Shown here piece after piece: positions 1 to 8,358 of a stretch of 34,153 bases of DNA. Position 1 is the stretch's first letter. Each line of letters begins with the position of its first letter. Source of the DNA: Flammeovirga pacifica (GTDB taxonomy: Bacteria > Bacteroidota > Bacteroidia > Cytophagales > Flammeovirgaceae). The DNA lies in contig NZ_JRYR02000001.1 in assembly GCF_000807855.2 (NCBI RefSeq), forward strand, positions 3,824,968-3,859,120. The letters are read 5' to 3'. Under the pieces are notes generated by a model. The model had not been told where the DNA came from. It did no database searches and saw nothing but the letters and a program-made list of their open reading frames with translations. The position numbers were made by a program, and so were the translations under genes.

Positions 1-531
1 CATCGTCCTGAGCAAGTATGGGTAGCTGATATCACTTATTTAACTTGTAATACAAAGCACCATTACTTACATTTAATTACAGATGCTTACTCTAAACGTA
101 TTGTAGGTTATAAATTATCTAATAACATGCAGGCTGAAACCACTGTAGAAGCATTAGAAATGGCTTTAAAGGGTCGTATATATGATGAAAAATTGATACA
201 TCACTCAGATAGAGGACTTCAATATTGCAGTCAGTTATATACAAAAATTTTAAACGCGAATGATATTAAAATCAGTATGACTGAACAAGCTGATCCTTAT
301 GAAAATGCAATAGCAGAAAGGGTTAATGGAATACTTAAAGATGAATTCCTTCTTGATATTCATTTTGGAAGTAAAGAAATTATGGAAACACAAGTTAAAG
401 AGTCAATTGCTCTATATAACCAAACTAGACCTCATTTTTCTATAGGTCTTTTAACTCCAAACCAAGCTCATTTACAACAAAAGGTGAAGTTGAAAAAATG
501 GAAAAAGAAAACCCATCTACAAGCAATATGA
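1..531 (+). CDS. IS3-family transposase, C-terminal part (rve integrase core), 5' end outside window
   Basis: The reading frame is open from base 1, so the gene starts upstream of the window; the Met at 127 is internal. The visible 176 residues form the DDE integrase core of an IS3-family OrfB. The first catalytic Asp is in WVADITYL (visible residue 10). The second is in HHSDRG (about residue 70). The catalytic Glu is in NAIAERVNG (about residue 106), giving the D-35-E spacing typical of IS3. The C-terminus NQTRPHFSIG..TPNQAH is also typical of the family. The product would catalyse cut and copy steps of transposition, usually made as an OrfAB frameshift fusion; OrfA is not visible. No internal stop or frameshift is seen in the visible part, so the element may be active. 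Confidence 0.93.
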   Translation, partial: HRPEQVWVADITYLTCNTKHHYLHLITDAYSKRIVGYKLSNNMQAETTVEALEMALKGRIYDEKLIHHSDRGLQYCSQLYTKILNANDIKISMTEQADPYENAIAERVNGILKDEFLLDIHFGSKEIMETQVKESIALYNQTRPHFSIGLLTPNQAHLQQKVKLKKWKKKTHLQAI

Positions 532-548
532 AGATGGGTATAATGTAT
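511..548 (+). terminator. Hairpin across the transposase stop codon
   Basis: An 8-bp perfect stem (ACCCATCT at 511-518, AGATGGGT at 532-539, 13-nt loop) overlaps the TGA stop at 529-531 and is followed by an AT-rich stretch with a short T run. It could end the transposase transcript or block read-through. The weak T tract keeps confidence moderate. Confidence 0.4.
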
Positions 549-731
549 TTTTAACTGTCAACTTTTTTCAGGACAAGTCATGTAATTAAACAACTTCTAG
601 TTTCAATAATTGTGTAGTTCTAAGTTTCATGTCCATCAATTATTAAGGGTAAAGAACTTATCAAGTTGAACGAGTATAAGTTTTGGGTTATACATACACT
701 TTTGTCCTTTTTGATATGAACAATGGGTAAA

Positions 732-2204
732 TTAATTATTCTTTGTTGCTGTTACCTCTTCTCCAGTGATTGGATCTATGTAAGATGCTTTATATGTTCC
801 TTTGGTTGGTACAGCAAAGAATGCTTGTGAATGGGCAGGGACAATTTGAGTAGTTTCAAATTCACCTTTATATAACCAAAGTTTTACTTCTATATCTTGA
901 TCACTACCGTTATCAAATCTCATTGTAGGAAAACCTTCGGCAGTTAGATCCGAAATGCCTGTTAAACCAATTCTTTCATTAGAATAATCAATTGTAACAT
1001 ACTCTTCACCAGCTCTGATTAGAGCGTATGCATCTACACTTTTTGAGTCATCAATAGAAATGTTTCTGATAGTAAAGCTCTCCGCATGATCATCTGAATC
1101 ACCAGTTCTCCAGAAGAAGTTTCCAACATTAACGCCATCCATAAATTGAATAACTAAGTAGTTTGTATATTTCTCTACAATCTCTTCTTTTGTGTACATT
1201 TCATTTTCAAAACCAGCTTCATTTGTCATATACTTTCCTTGAAGGTTAGTGTTTGAACTTTCTGTGTAATAAGAAATTCTAATAGTAGGTTCACCCCATC
1301 CTGCATTCGCTTTTTTGACGTAGATATTCATGAAAGAATAGTTATCTTCTGTCGATACATCAAAATTGAAATCGTATTGATGAAAGTATTTATCACCAGA
1401 GACTTTAGAGAAAATAGTAGCTCTAGAATTATCTTTTGATGTTCCAACAACATATCCTTCTTCTGTGATAGAATAGCTTTTTACACCTGATAAATTTTCT
1501 ACAGGAACGTTAGGGATATAAATTGGTGTATCTTTTGGCGTACCATCAAATCCTAACTCAACACCAATAATTGTTTTCGTAGAGAAATCAACAGTATAAG
1601 TGTATGCATAGTCTGCATTTGGAGTTATCATTTGGGTTACAAGGCCTCTTGATGTTTCAATTTTTAAATCGTAATTATTATTTACCATTACATAGGCATA
1701 AAAATTAGGATTAGCTACATCTGAAGTAGGCAACATAGAAAAGGAGTTGATTTTAGCAGAAATGACTTCATCCTGAGAACCATCTACAACGATATACGCA
1801 TAATTTTCATTACTCATATTAAGTTGTATAGATTCATCTGAACTAGTACCTGTTGCCTCTCCAGAAATGTAGTATATATTGTCAATTCGATTACCAGCAT
1901 CTGGGTGATAAGCCTTTACATCGAATGAACCGGTGACATCTTTTATCTCAATAGATAAGTCATTTAAATTAAATTCTATAGGACTTTTTTCACCGTTCGC
2001 ATCAGTTACTACTAAATGATAGCCCTCTTTTATTGCTCCATCTTTTGCAGAATGCTCCGCTCCGTTCATTGGGGTAATTAATTCTGAAAGAATAGATAAC
2101 TGAACTGTACGTGTAGTTGAACTTCCTGGTAATGGTTGCTCATCATTTGTAGAACATGATAAGGCTAAGATTGAAACTGCAATAAGGATAAATAATTTCT
2201 TCAT
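732..2204 (-). CDS. Uncharacterised 490-aa exported lipoprotein
   Basis: The N-terminus MKKLFILIAVSILALSC is a clear lipoprotein signal peptide with the acylated Cys at residue 17, so the product is anchored in the outer or inner membrane. No catalytic motif is recognised. Residues about 30-215 are beta-rich with alternating polar and aromatic residues. The stretch YHLVVTDANGEKS is reminiscent of DUF4493 or fimbrillin-type lipoproteins of Bacteroidota, but this is only a resemblance. The C-terminal half (about 250-490) is also predicted beta-sandwich-like and could be a carbohydrate- or surface-binding module. The gene stands alone and diverges from the small secreted-protein gene at 2514. 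The shared spacer carries four copies of a dyad element, one of them directly before this start codon, which suggests dedicated regulation. Function unknown. Confidence 0.85.
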   Translation of the reverse strand: MKKLFILIAVSILALSCSTNDEQPLPGSSTTRTVQLSILSELITPMNGAEHSAKDGAIKEGYHLVVTDANGEKSPIEFNLNDLSIEIKDVTGSFDVKAYHPDAGNRIDNIYYISGEATGTSSDESIQLNMSNENYAYIVVDGSQDEVISAKINSFSMLPTSDVANPNFYAYVMVNNNYDLKIETSRGLVTQMITPNADYAYTYTVDFSTKTIIGVELGFDGTPKDTPIYIPNVPVENLSGVKSYSITEEGYVVGTSKDNSRATIFSKVSGDKYFHQYDFNFDVSTEDNYSFMNIYVKKANAGWGEPTIRISYYTESSNTNLQGKYMTNEAGFENEMYTKEEIVEKYTNYLVIQFMDGVNVGNFFWRTGDSDDHAESFTIRNISIDDSKSVDAYALIRAGEEYVTIDYSNERIGLTGISDLTAEGFPTMRFDNGSDQDIEVKLWLYKGEFETTQIVPAHSQAFFAVPTKGTYKASYIDPITGEEVTATKNN

Positions 2205-2513
2205 AATTGTAACGATGTTACTAAATTTGATAAATAAATAAAACTTTTAAATTTAAAACGCTTTTCGATTGCGTCTTCAGTATATTGGTAACAATGTTTC
2301 TTTTTGTAAGGTTTAAATTTTTGATCCAATAAAAGTTAAGTAACATGCTATATACAGGTTACCTTTTTTTGTCATTCAATTCCTTATAAATGAGCTCAAT
2401 GTGATATTATGTTAAAGATTTATTAAAAAGAAACAATGTTTCTTATTGCTCGTTTGTTGATGTAGGTGTTATAAAAGTAACAATGTTTCTTATTAAGTAA
2501 TAAAATAATATTT
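2205..2513. promoter_or_regulatory. Divergent intergenic region with four copies of a 13-bp dyad element
   Basis: The 309-bp spacer between two divergent genes contains GTAACGATGTTAC (2209-2221), GTAACAATGTTTC (2288-2300), GAAACAATGTTTC (2430-2442) and GTAACAATGTTTC (2477-2489). All fit a palindromic consensus GWAACNATGTTWC centred on its seventh base. At 2428-2444 the dyad extends to 8-bp arms, AAGAAACA-A-TGTTTCTT. The last three copies also share the downstream flank TTWTT. This pattern looks like operator sites for a dimeric regulator. No perfect TAnnTTTG promoter was found in the spacer, so the start sites are unknown. Confidence 0.5.
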
Positions 2514-2885
2514 ATGATGATAAAGTTTACCTTAATTGCTATGTTCGTTGGTTTAACTTCTTTAAGTTTTGGTCAAAATAATAAAGAGGAAATAACTAAA
2601 AATGAAAAACTAGTCACCTCTTACTTAGAAAAGACAGGTCTAATTAATAAGATTGATCCGTCACTATCTTTTGCAGAAGATTATGCTTATAAAACGAGAT
2701 ATGTGTTAGTGCAGTATTGTGGTGCATTAGTCATATTTGAATTATATGATCAATCTATGAATGTGAATATAATTCATAAAAACAATTGTTTGTCTGAAGA
2801 AGAACAAGCAGAAATTTGGTTAAATGAAATGAATAAAGATGATGATGTATTAACCTTTAATAGAAGTAAATTTTTATTGAAGTAA
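2514..2885 (+). CDS. Small secreted protein of unknown function (123 aa)
   Basis: The protein has a typical signal peptide with a cleavage-like site after residue 20 or so (LTSLSFG-Q). There is no lipobox, so it should be released to the periplasm or outside. The mature part (about 100 aa) is charged, with two Cys (in QYCGAL and NNCLSEE) that could form a disulfide. No family is recognised. Two ATG codons occur in tandem (2514 and 2517); either could be used. The last copy of the dyad element ends about 25 bp before the start, and a strong terminator follows the stop by about 25 bp. The gene is therefore a single-gene unit, probably controlled together with the divergent lipoprotein. Confidence 0.8.
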   Translation: MMIKFTLIAMFVGLTSLSFGQNNKEEITKNEKLVTSYLEKTGLINKIDPSLSFAEDYAYKTRYVLVQYCGALVIFELYDQSMNVNIIHKNNCLSEEEQAEIWLNEMNKDDDVLTFNRSKFLLK

Positions 2886-2909
2886 TTTATAATTAATGCA
2901 TAAAAATAC

Positions 2910-2943
2910 AAAACGTCACCACTTTTAGAGGTGACGTTTTTTT
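2910..2943. terminator. Strong bidirectional intrinsic terminator
   Basis: A perfect 11-bp stem (AAAACGTCACC at 2910-2920, GGTGACGTTTT at 2930-2940) has a 9-nt loop. It is followed by a T run on the plus strand and a T-rich stretch on the minus strand. It lies between the converging genes ending at 2885 (+) and 2968 (-) and should serve both. Confidence 0.9.
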
Positions 2944-2967
2944 ATATACGATTAATTTTGTTTGACA

Positions 2968-3435
2968 TTACCATTGTGAAAATGGTTTCTTCATTAGCAT
3001 GGCATTGTAGTATTTAGGATCTCCTGTAACTTCTTCACCAACCCATATAGGTTTCTCAAAAGTTTCATTTTTTTCAGAAAGTTCAACCTCAGCGATGATT
3101 AACCCTTGATTTTCTTTCTCAAAAACATCTACTTCATAAGTATGTTTTCCGGCAACTACCTCATATCTAATTTTATCAATAACTCCGCCACTACAAAGTT
3201 TTAATAACGCTTCTGCTTCATCAAGAGGAATTTCCTTTTCCCATTCGTAACGGGCCAAACCCTCTTCGTCGGATTTTCCTTTTATGGTGATAAATCCTTT
3301 CTCTTTTTTTATGCGAATTCTTACTGTTTTGTCGGTATCACTACAAATATAACCTTGTACGATTCGAGATGAATTAGTAGCTAAAGTGACATCAAATGAT
3401 TGCAGTAAGAATTTACGTTCGATTTCTATCGCCAT
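2968..3435 (-). CDS. CYTH-domain protein (triphosphate tunnel metalloenzyme), 155 aa
   Basis: The N-terminus MAIEIERKFLL carries the ExExK signature of the CYTH superfamily. Downstream come the basic strands TVRIRIKKE and FITIKGKS, and the acidic strands YEVDVFE and IIAEVEL, which line the triphosphate tunnel. The length (155 aa) matches short bacterial family members, which usually hydrolyse tripolyphosphate or nucleoside triphosphates with a divalent metal. Adenylate cyclase activity is known only in a few relatives. It is expected in the cytoplasm. Its start codon lies 1 nt after the stop of the trans-sulfuration enzyme gene, so the two are almost certainly co-transcribed and translationally coupled. 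The reason for this pairing is not obvious. Confidence 0.88.
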   Translation of the reverse strand: MAIEIERKFLLQSFDVTLATNSSRIVQGYICSDTDKTVRIRIKKEKGFITIKGKSDEEGLARYEWEKEIPLDEAEALLKLCSGGVIDKIRYEVVAGKHTYEVDVFEKENQGLIIAEVELSEKNETFEKPIWVGEEVTGDPKYYNAMLMKKPFSQW

Positions 3436-3436
3436 C

Positions 3437-4612
3437 TTATTCTAGTCCAGCTGCTTTAAAAGCATTAGTGATATCCTCTTTTAAATCTTCATAATCTTCA
3501 ATACCAACAGATATTCTGATGAAACCATCATCAATACCTAACATTTTTCTTGTTTCTGCAGGAATTGAAGCATGAGTCATAATAGCAGGGTGTTCGATTA
3601 AACTTTCTACACCACCTAAACTTTCAGCCAAAGTAAAAATCTTACAGTTGGATAAGAACGTTTTTGTCTGTTCTAAATCAGCTTTTAATGTTACTGATAT
3701 CATACCACCACCTTTTTTCATTTGTTTTTTGGCTAGAGCAAAATCTGGGTGAGAAGGAAGGTGAGGGTAATAGATGTTTTCTACAAAAGGATGTTGTTCA
3801 AGCCACTCTGCTAATTTCATCGCATTTTCACAATGTCTATCCATTCTGACTCCTAAAGTTTTTAAACCTCTATTAACCAAGAAAGAATCGAAAGGACCTT
3901 GTACCGCACCTACTGCATTTTGTAAAAATGTAAGTTGTTCTTCTAAGGCAGGGTTTTCTCCAACAATAACAACTCCACCAACAACGTCTGAATGCCCGTT
4001 GATGTATTTTGTAGCAGAGTGAGTGACAAGATCAAAGCCTAATTCTAAAGGTCTCTGTAAATATGGAGTAGCAAAAGTATTATCACAAACAGTAATAATT
4101 TGATGTTCTTTTGCTATTGAAGCAACTTTTTCTAAATCGACCAAACGCAACATTGGATTGGTAGGAGTTTCCGCCCAAATCATTTTTGTATTTGATTTTA
4201 TTTCTTTTCTAAGTGCTTCTTCATCATTTAAATCAATAAATGAGAATTCTAAATTAGCAGAGCGTTCTCTAACTTTATCAAATAGTCTGAATGTTCCGCC
4301 GTATAAATCATTCATGGCAATCACATGACTACCACTATCTAGCATATCAAGAATAGTTGCTGCAGCTGCTAATCCACTAGCAAAAGCATATCCTTTTTTA
4401 CCATTTTCTAAAGCGGCAACAGCATCTTCGTAGGCATATCTAGTAGGGTTGTGTGAACGAGTATATTCAAAACCTTTGTGCTCTCCGGGTGCAGTTTGTG
4501 CATAAGTGGATGTAGCATAAATAGGAGGTATTACAGCACCTGTTGTTGGATCAGGAGTTTGACCTGCATGTATAGCAATGGTTGAAAAACCATATTTTTT
4601 ATTTTTTTCCAT
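3437..4612 (-). CDS. metB: Cystathionine gamma-synthase / gamma-lyase type PLP enzyme
   Basis: This 391-aa protein belongs to the Cys/Met metabolism PLP-dependent family. It shows the cofactor-phosphate residues Y50 and R52 (EYTR), the aromatic Y104 of DLYGGT, D177 in CDNTF, and the Schiff-base lysine K202 in SATKYINGHSD. The C-terminal region SLGGVESLIEHP is typical of cystathionine gamma-synthases and lyases. It acts in the cytoplasm in methionine/cysteine interconversion. Synthase (O-acyl-homoserine plus cysteine) and lyase (cystathionine or homocysteine/methionine breakdown) cannot be separated confidently from sequence alone, so the symbol is provisional. It is the first gene of a two-gene operon with the CYTH protein and diverges from the hydrolase gene at 4697. 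No SAM riboswitch-like structure was recognised in its short leader. Confidence 0.9.
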   Translation of the reverse strand: MEKNKKYGFSTIAIHAGQTPDPTTGAVIPPIYATSTYAQTAPGEHKGFEYTRSHNPTRYAYEDAVAALENGKKGYAFASGLAAAATILDMLDSGSHVIAMNDLYGGTFRLFDKVRERSANLEFSFIDLNDEEALRKEIKSNTKMIWAETPTNPMLRLVDLEKVASIAKEHQIITVCDNTFATPYLQRPLELGFDLVTHSATKYINGHSDVVGGVVIVGENPALEEQLTFLQNAVGAVQGPFDSFLVNRGLKTLGVRMDRHCENAMKLAEWLEQHPFVENIYYPHLPSHPDFALAKKQMKKGGGMISVTLKADLEQTKTFLSNCKIFTLAESLGGVESLIEHPAIMTHASIPAETRKMLGIDDGFIRISVGIEDYEDLKEDITNAFKAAGLE

Positions 4613-4696
4613 ATTGGTATCAATTTATTTATCTTGAATATGCAATCACCCAAAAGGGCAGATGTAGTAACTGTCTTAAAACTTAGTTTAAATTTA

Positions 4697-5578
4697 ATGA
4701 CATCTATCAAAAAAATAGAGTATTCATCCTATTTATTGGCTTTCATGAGTTTTTTATTGCTTTCATCTTGTGGTACATCAATGGATAAAAAGTGGAATAA
4801 ATTAGAAAAAGAATTTGCAAATGACAATGTTGACATGAAAGTTCGACATGTAAATATGAATGATAGCTTATCTGTGAATTATTTGTCGGTGAAATCTTTA
4901 GAACTTACAAATAAGACTTTTGTTTTTATTCATGGAGCTCCTGGAAGTGCTTCAGATTTTAGTAAGTTTTTGAAGAATGATTCCATAAGAAGGGAAGGAA
5001 ATATATTATCTGTCGACCGTTTAGGATATGGTAGTGCAACTGGGAGAGAATATTCTTCTATACCATTACACGCAGAAAGTATTGTTAAAGTAATGGAAGA
5101 TTGGGAAAGGGAGATGAAGGCAAAGCAACAGTTTATTTTGATAGGCCATTCTTATGGAGGGCCAATTGCTGCATATACCTGTCTGAATACATTAGAAAAA
5201 GTAAGTTGGTTAATATTATTAGCTCCAGCAATGAGTGCTGATTTAGAGCCAATGAAGTGGTATTCTAAATGGGCGCAGAGTAAAGTGATTTATTCTATTT
5301 TACCATCGTCTTTAAAAGTAGCAACAGATGAAAAAGCACATCATGCCGCAGCACTTAAAGAAATAGAACAAGATTGGCAAAAAATATCTACACCAACAAT
5401 TATGGTACATGGTAAAAAAGATGGACTAGTACCCTTTGAAAACATGGAATTTGTGAAAAAACATTGGAAGGCTCCCTTATCAACTGTTATATTAGAAGAA
5501 AATGGGCATATCTTTCCATTTACAAATCCAGAAATAGTAGTTAAGGTAATCTTAGATACCTCAGAAAAATTGGATTAG
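4697..5578 (+). CDS. Alpha/beta-hydrolase-fold lipoprotein
   Basis: From the Met at 4697 the 293-aa product starts with a good lipoprotein signal (hydrophobic stretch about residues 12-24, lipobox LLSSC with C25). This is why that ATG is chosen over the upstream in-frame TTG at 4634 or ATG at 4640, which would bury the signal. The mature part is an alpha/beta hydrolase. It has the oxyanion-hole motif HGAPGSASDF, the nucleophile elbow GHSYGG, the acid Asp in HGKKDGLVP and the catalytic His in ENGHIFPF. It is expected to be anchored in the envelope and hydrolyse an ester, lactone or similar bond; the substrate is unknown. It heads a probable three-gene unit with the 600-aa membrane protein (47-nt gap) and the LOG protein. 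Confidence 0.87.
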   Translation: MTSIKKIEYSSYLLAFMSFLLLSSCGTSMDKKWNKLEKEFANDNVDMKVRHVNMNDSLSVNYLSVKSLELTNKTFVFIHGAPGSASDFSKFLKNDSIRREGNILSVDRLGYGSATGREYSSIPLHAESIVKVMEDWEREMKAKQQFILIGHSYGGPIAAYTCLNTLEKVSWLILLAPAMSADLEPMKWYSKWAQSKVIYSILPSSLKVATDEKAHHAAALKEIEQDWQKISTPTIMVHGKKDGLVPFENMEFVKKHWKAPLSTVILEENGHIFPFTNPEIVVKVILDTSEKLD

Positions 5579-5625
5579 TGATCAAACAAAAATCCTAATT
5601 AGCTCTAAAATAGTCGAAAAACTTT

Positions 5626-7428
5626 ATGACCGATACAAAGGAAAATCAAAATATTCCATTGGAGAACACAGAAAATGAGACCTCAACAATAGTAGACAAC
5701 GTGTCCGAAAAAAAATCAAAGAAAAAATATGTATTGCTTTTTATACTAATCTTTATTTTCGGAGGCTTTTTTATATGGTCGAATTCTCTTCAAACCACTT
5801 CTTTGTGGGCAACTTTACCATCAGGTGCTGGTATTGTTGTAGGAACTGAACATATGGTAGAATCTTGGACACAATTAAGAGATTCTGAGTGGAATGAAAG
5901 TATTTCAGAAACTTTATCTTCAGGAAAAAGAAAACTATGGAACAATACCATTGGAACAAATAAATTCCTTCAATTTTTCTTATCAGACTATAGGGGGATA
6001 GGTGCAGTTTATCAAACGGAAAAAGAAGGAACAGCTTATCTTGGAGCAATAGATTTAGGCTGGAAGTCTAAATTGACAGATCACCTACGTTTCATTATCA
6101 GTAGAAAATATACTTTAGCACAGTTAGAAGGGAATGACAATGCGATAACAGTACTGAGAAGTGGTAAAAATAATGTGGGTTATTATTTCACATACAATAA
6201 CCTTCTAGTTTTTTCTACACATCAATCTATCATTAAACAATCTTACACCACAGTGCAACTTGGTGGAGAGACTACTATTCTGTCTTCAAAAACTTTTTCA
6301 AAAGATTCTTTGTTTGAAGTATGGATGAACCCAGTTTCTGTTTATGCATTAATGGAAGAGTATTTTAAAGAGCCTCAAGTAGCATTAATGGGTTTAGGAA
6401 GAGTATTGGGTGAGCAACATTGGCTTTGGAAAATTGAAAACGGGGAGTTATGGAGCATCATAAAACCAACACATCATTCTTTAAAATTAGAACCAATTTG
6501 GTGGTCTTGGTCAGGAAATATTAGTTCTAAAGATTTACTAACTACCATTCCTGAACAAGTAAGTATAGCTTCTCATTGGGGATTATCCAATGATATAATA
6601 GGAAGAAGAGCATTATTAGCTCAAGCAGGTATCCAGCCATGGAAAAAGCTAGAAAATCGTTTAAATATTAAAGTGGCTACGCTTTTTGATAGTTGGATTG
6701 GCAACGAAGCAGCTTGGATAAAATTAACTTCTGGAGATCTAAAAGGAAAAAATGCGGAAGCAATGATGATCAAAACAGATAATCCAGCTTTAGCTTCAGA
6801 AAATTTGAGAACACTAAATGAATTAGTAGAAAAACAAACCTTGGAACGTTTTTCAGAGTTGAAATATAGAGGTTTTGCGATCGGATATATAGGTGTGGAA
6901 GAACTTCTACCAAGTGTATTAGGGGAGGCTTTTGATCGTATTGAATTTCCATATTACACTGTTTTAGGTAATGCAGTCGCTTTTTCAAATCATCCAGTAG
7001 CATTAAAAAGATTAATTGATGCAAAATTAGATGGAAGAACAATGGATATTGATAGACAATCAATACCTAAATCTGCCTATTATATTTGGGGTAAAGGACC
7101 TATAGTATTTGATGATTTACCTTTGTGGATTAATCAAAAAGACATGTCAGTTTTTGAAAATAAAAAACCACTTTTTGCAAGTATTGGTTCATTTGAAGGA
7201 GTATTAACTCCGAGAGGAAAATATACAGGTAGTTCGTATTTTAAATGGATTTATAAAGATCCAAAACTTTCAGAAATCGAGATAAATAACCTGAATAAAG
7301 AATTAAAAGTTCTTGATGACGTAGCTATTAAAGCTTACTTAGATGAAGAAGAGCTATATCAGAAGGATGCTTTTCAAAAAGCAGCACCTCAAAAAGGTGA
7401 TAGAGATAATATGATTCAATTAAAATAA
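5626..7428 (+). CDS. Uncharacterised membrane-anchored 600-aa protein
   Basis: An N-terminal cytoplasmic tail of about 34 residues is followed by one transmembrane helix (about residues 35-52, YVLLFILIFIFGGFFIWS). A large extracytoplasmic domain of more than 530 residues comes next. It contains repeated blocks of beta strands such as VVGTEHM, YLGAIDLGW and GNAVAFSNHP. The overall plan, one anchor then a long domain opening with LPSGAGIVV, is loosely like DUF3352-type proteins, but no family can be assigned. The start ATG at 5626 is the only reasonable one. It sits between the hydrolase lipoprotein and the LOG protein in a tight same-strand unit (10 nt to the next start). Confidence 0.83.
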   Translation: MTDTKENQNIPLENTENETSTIVDNVSEKKSKKKYVLLFILIFIFGGFFIWSNSLQTTSLWATLPSGAGIVVGTEHMVESWTQLRDSEWNESISETLSSGKRKLWNNTIGTNKFLQFFLSDYRGIGAVYQTEKEGTAYLGAIDLGWKSKLTDHLRFIISRKYTLAQLEGNDNAITVLRSGKNNVGYYFTYNNLLVFSTHQSIIKQSYTTVQLGGETTILSSKTFSKDSLFEVWMNPVSVYALMEEYFKEPQVALMGLGRVLGEQHWLWKIENGELWSIIKPTHHSLKLEPIWWSWSGNISSKDLLTTIPEQVSIASHWGLSNDIIGRRALLAQAGIQPWKKLENRLNIKVATLFDSWIGNEAAWIKLTSGDLKGKNAEAMMIKTDNPALASENLRTLNELVEKQTLERFSELKYRGFAIGYIGVEELLPSVLGEAFDRIEFPYYTVLGNAVAFSNHPVALKRLIDAKLDGRTMDIDRQSIPKSAYYIWGKGPIVFDDLPLWINQKDMSVFENKKPLFASIGSFEGVLTPRGKYTGSSYFKWIYKDPKLSEIEINNLNKELKVLDDVAIKAYLDEEELYQKDAFQKAAPQKGDRDNMIQLK

Positions 7429-7438
7429 ACACATAAAA

Positions 7439-8173
7439 ATGGCAGAAAAGAAAAATAAAATCAACGAAGAAGAAGTAGAACGTATTAAAGAAGCGTTTGA
7501 GAAAAAGGATTGGGCAGAGATTAAAAGTGCCAACTCTTGGGTAATTTTTAAAGTAATGGCTGAATTTGTGGATGGTTTCGACAAATTAGCTAAAATAGGA
7601 CCATGTGTTTCTATTTTTGGTTCGGCTAGAACACCTTCTGATCATAAATACTATAAGATGACAGAAGAGGTTGCTAAATTATTAGTGGAGCATGGATATG
7701 GCGTTATTACAGGTGGCGGACCTGGTATTATGGAAGCCGGTAACAAAGGTGCTCATGATGCAGGTGGTAAATCTGTTGGTTTAAATATCGTTTTACCTTT
7801 TGAACAAGACGGAAACCCATATATCGACAGAGACAAAATGTTGAATTTTGATTACTTCTTTGTTCGTAAGGTTATGTTTGTGAAATATTCGCAGGGATTT
7901 GTAGTAATGCCTGGTGGACTTGGTACTTTGGATGAGTTATTTGAAGCATACACATTAATCCAAACTAAAAAGATAGGTCGTTTTCCAATTGTGCTTGTAG
8001 GAATTGATTATTGGAAAGGGCTTATGGATTGGGTAAAAAGCACATTATTAGAAAAAGAAAATAATATTAGTGCAGAAGATCTAGATCTAATTCATTTAGT
8101 AGATACACCAAAAGAAGCTGTGAAAATTATTGAAGACTTCTATGGTAAGTATTTATTATCACCAAATTTCTAA
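7439..8173 (+). CDS. LOG-family protein (putative nucleotide 5'-monophosphate phosphoribohydrolase)
   Basis: The 244-aa protein has the two hallmark motifs of the LOG / TIGR00730 Rossmann family: GGGPGIMEA (residues 92-100) and PGGLGTLDE (158-166). The conserved RK pair at about 143-144 is also present. Characterised relatives cleave N6-substituted or plain nucleoside 5'-monophosphates to base and ribose 5-phosphate (cytokinin activation or purine turnover). The older annotation lysine decarboxylase is not supported by the motifs. An N-terminal helical extension of about 50 residues, rich in Glu and Lys, precedes the fold. It is the last gene of the unit beginning at 4697 and is followed by a strong terminator. 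Confidence 0.92.
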   Translation: MAEKKNKINEEEVERIKEAFEKKDWAEIKSANSWVIFKVMAEFVDGFDKLAKIGPCVSIFGSARTPSDHKYYKMTEEVAKLLVEHGYGVITGGGPGIMEAGNKGAHDAGGKSVGLNIVLPFEQDGNPYIDRDKMLNFDYFFVRKVMFVKYSQGFVVMPGGLGTLDELFEAYTLIQTKKIGRFPIVLVGIDYWKGLMDWVKSTLLEKENNISAEDLDLIHLVDTPKEAVKIIEDFYGKYLLSPNF

Positions 8174-8199
8174 AAAGATAAAAATACCCCCTATATTTG

Positions 8200-8230
8200 A
8201 CACCTCAATTGATCGATTGAGGTGTTTTTT
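8200..8230 (+). terminator. Intrinsic terminator after the LOG gene
   Basis: A perfect 10-bp stem (ACACCTCAAT at 8200-8209, ATTGAGGTGT at 8216-8225) with a 6-nt loop is followed by a run of T to 8230. It lies 27 bp after the LOG stop codon. Confidence 0.9.
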
Positions 8231-8358
8231 CTTAAGATTAAGATTTTTGATTCAGATATCACCCATTAAAGTTAGTTTTTTGTTAACTAATGCGTTTATA
8301 TTCAGATCTTAAGAATAAATAGCCCGACCTTTATACTTATTTCTTATAAATACCATTC

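Larger units (their letters stand above)
1..575 (+). mobile_element. Right end of an IS3-family insertion sequence
   Basis: The window opens inside an insertion sequence. It holds the 3' part of an IS3-type transposase gene (stop at 531) followed by a probable terminal inverted repeat. Read on the minus strand from 575, that end starts TGTCCTGAAAAAAGTTGACA, which resembles IS150-group ends and begins with the TG expected of IS3-family tips. The exact tip could be 575 or up to five bases further right. The left end and the target duplication lie outside the window, so completeness cannot be judged. Confidence 0.8.

Noticed and set aside
3664-4022. Plus-strand ORFs inside the trans-sulfuration gene, and similar antisense ORFs inside the ROK, aspS, TonB-receptor and repeat-protein genes
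   Set aside because: They are shadows of strong coding sequences on the other strand and encode no recognisable domain.
4634-4696. TTG or early ATG start for the hydrolase gene
   Set aside because: These would place 19 or 21 extra residues in front of a complete lipoprotein signal peptide; the ATG at 4697 fits better.
4613-4696. A possible SAM riboswitch in front of the trans-sulfuration gene
   Set aside because: The 84-bp spacer shows no conserved SAM-I or SAM-II helices.
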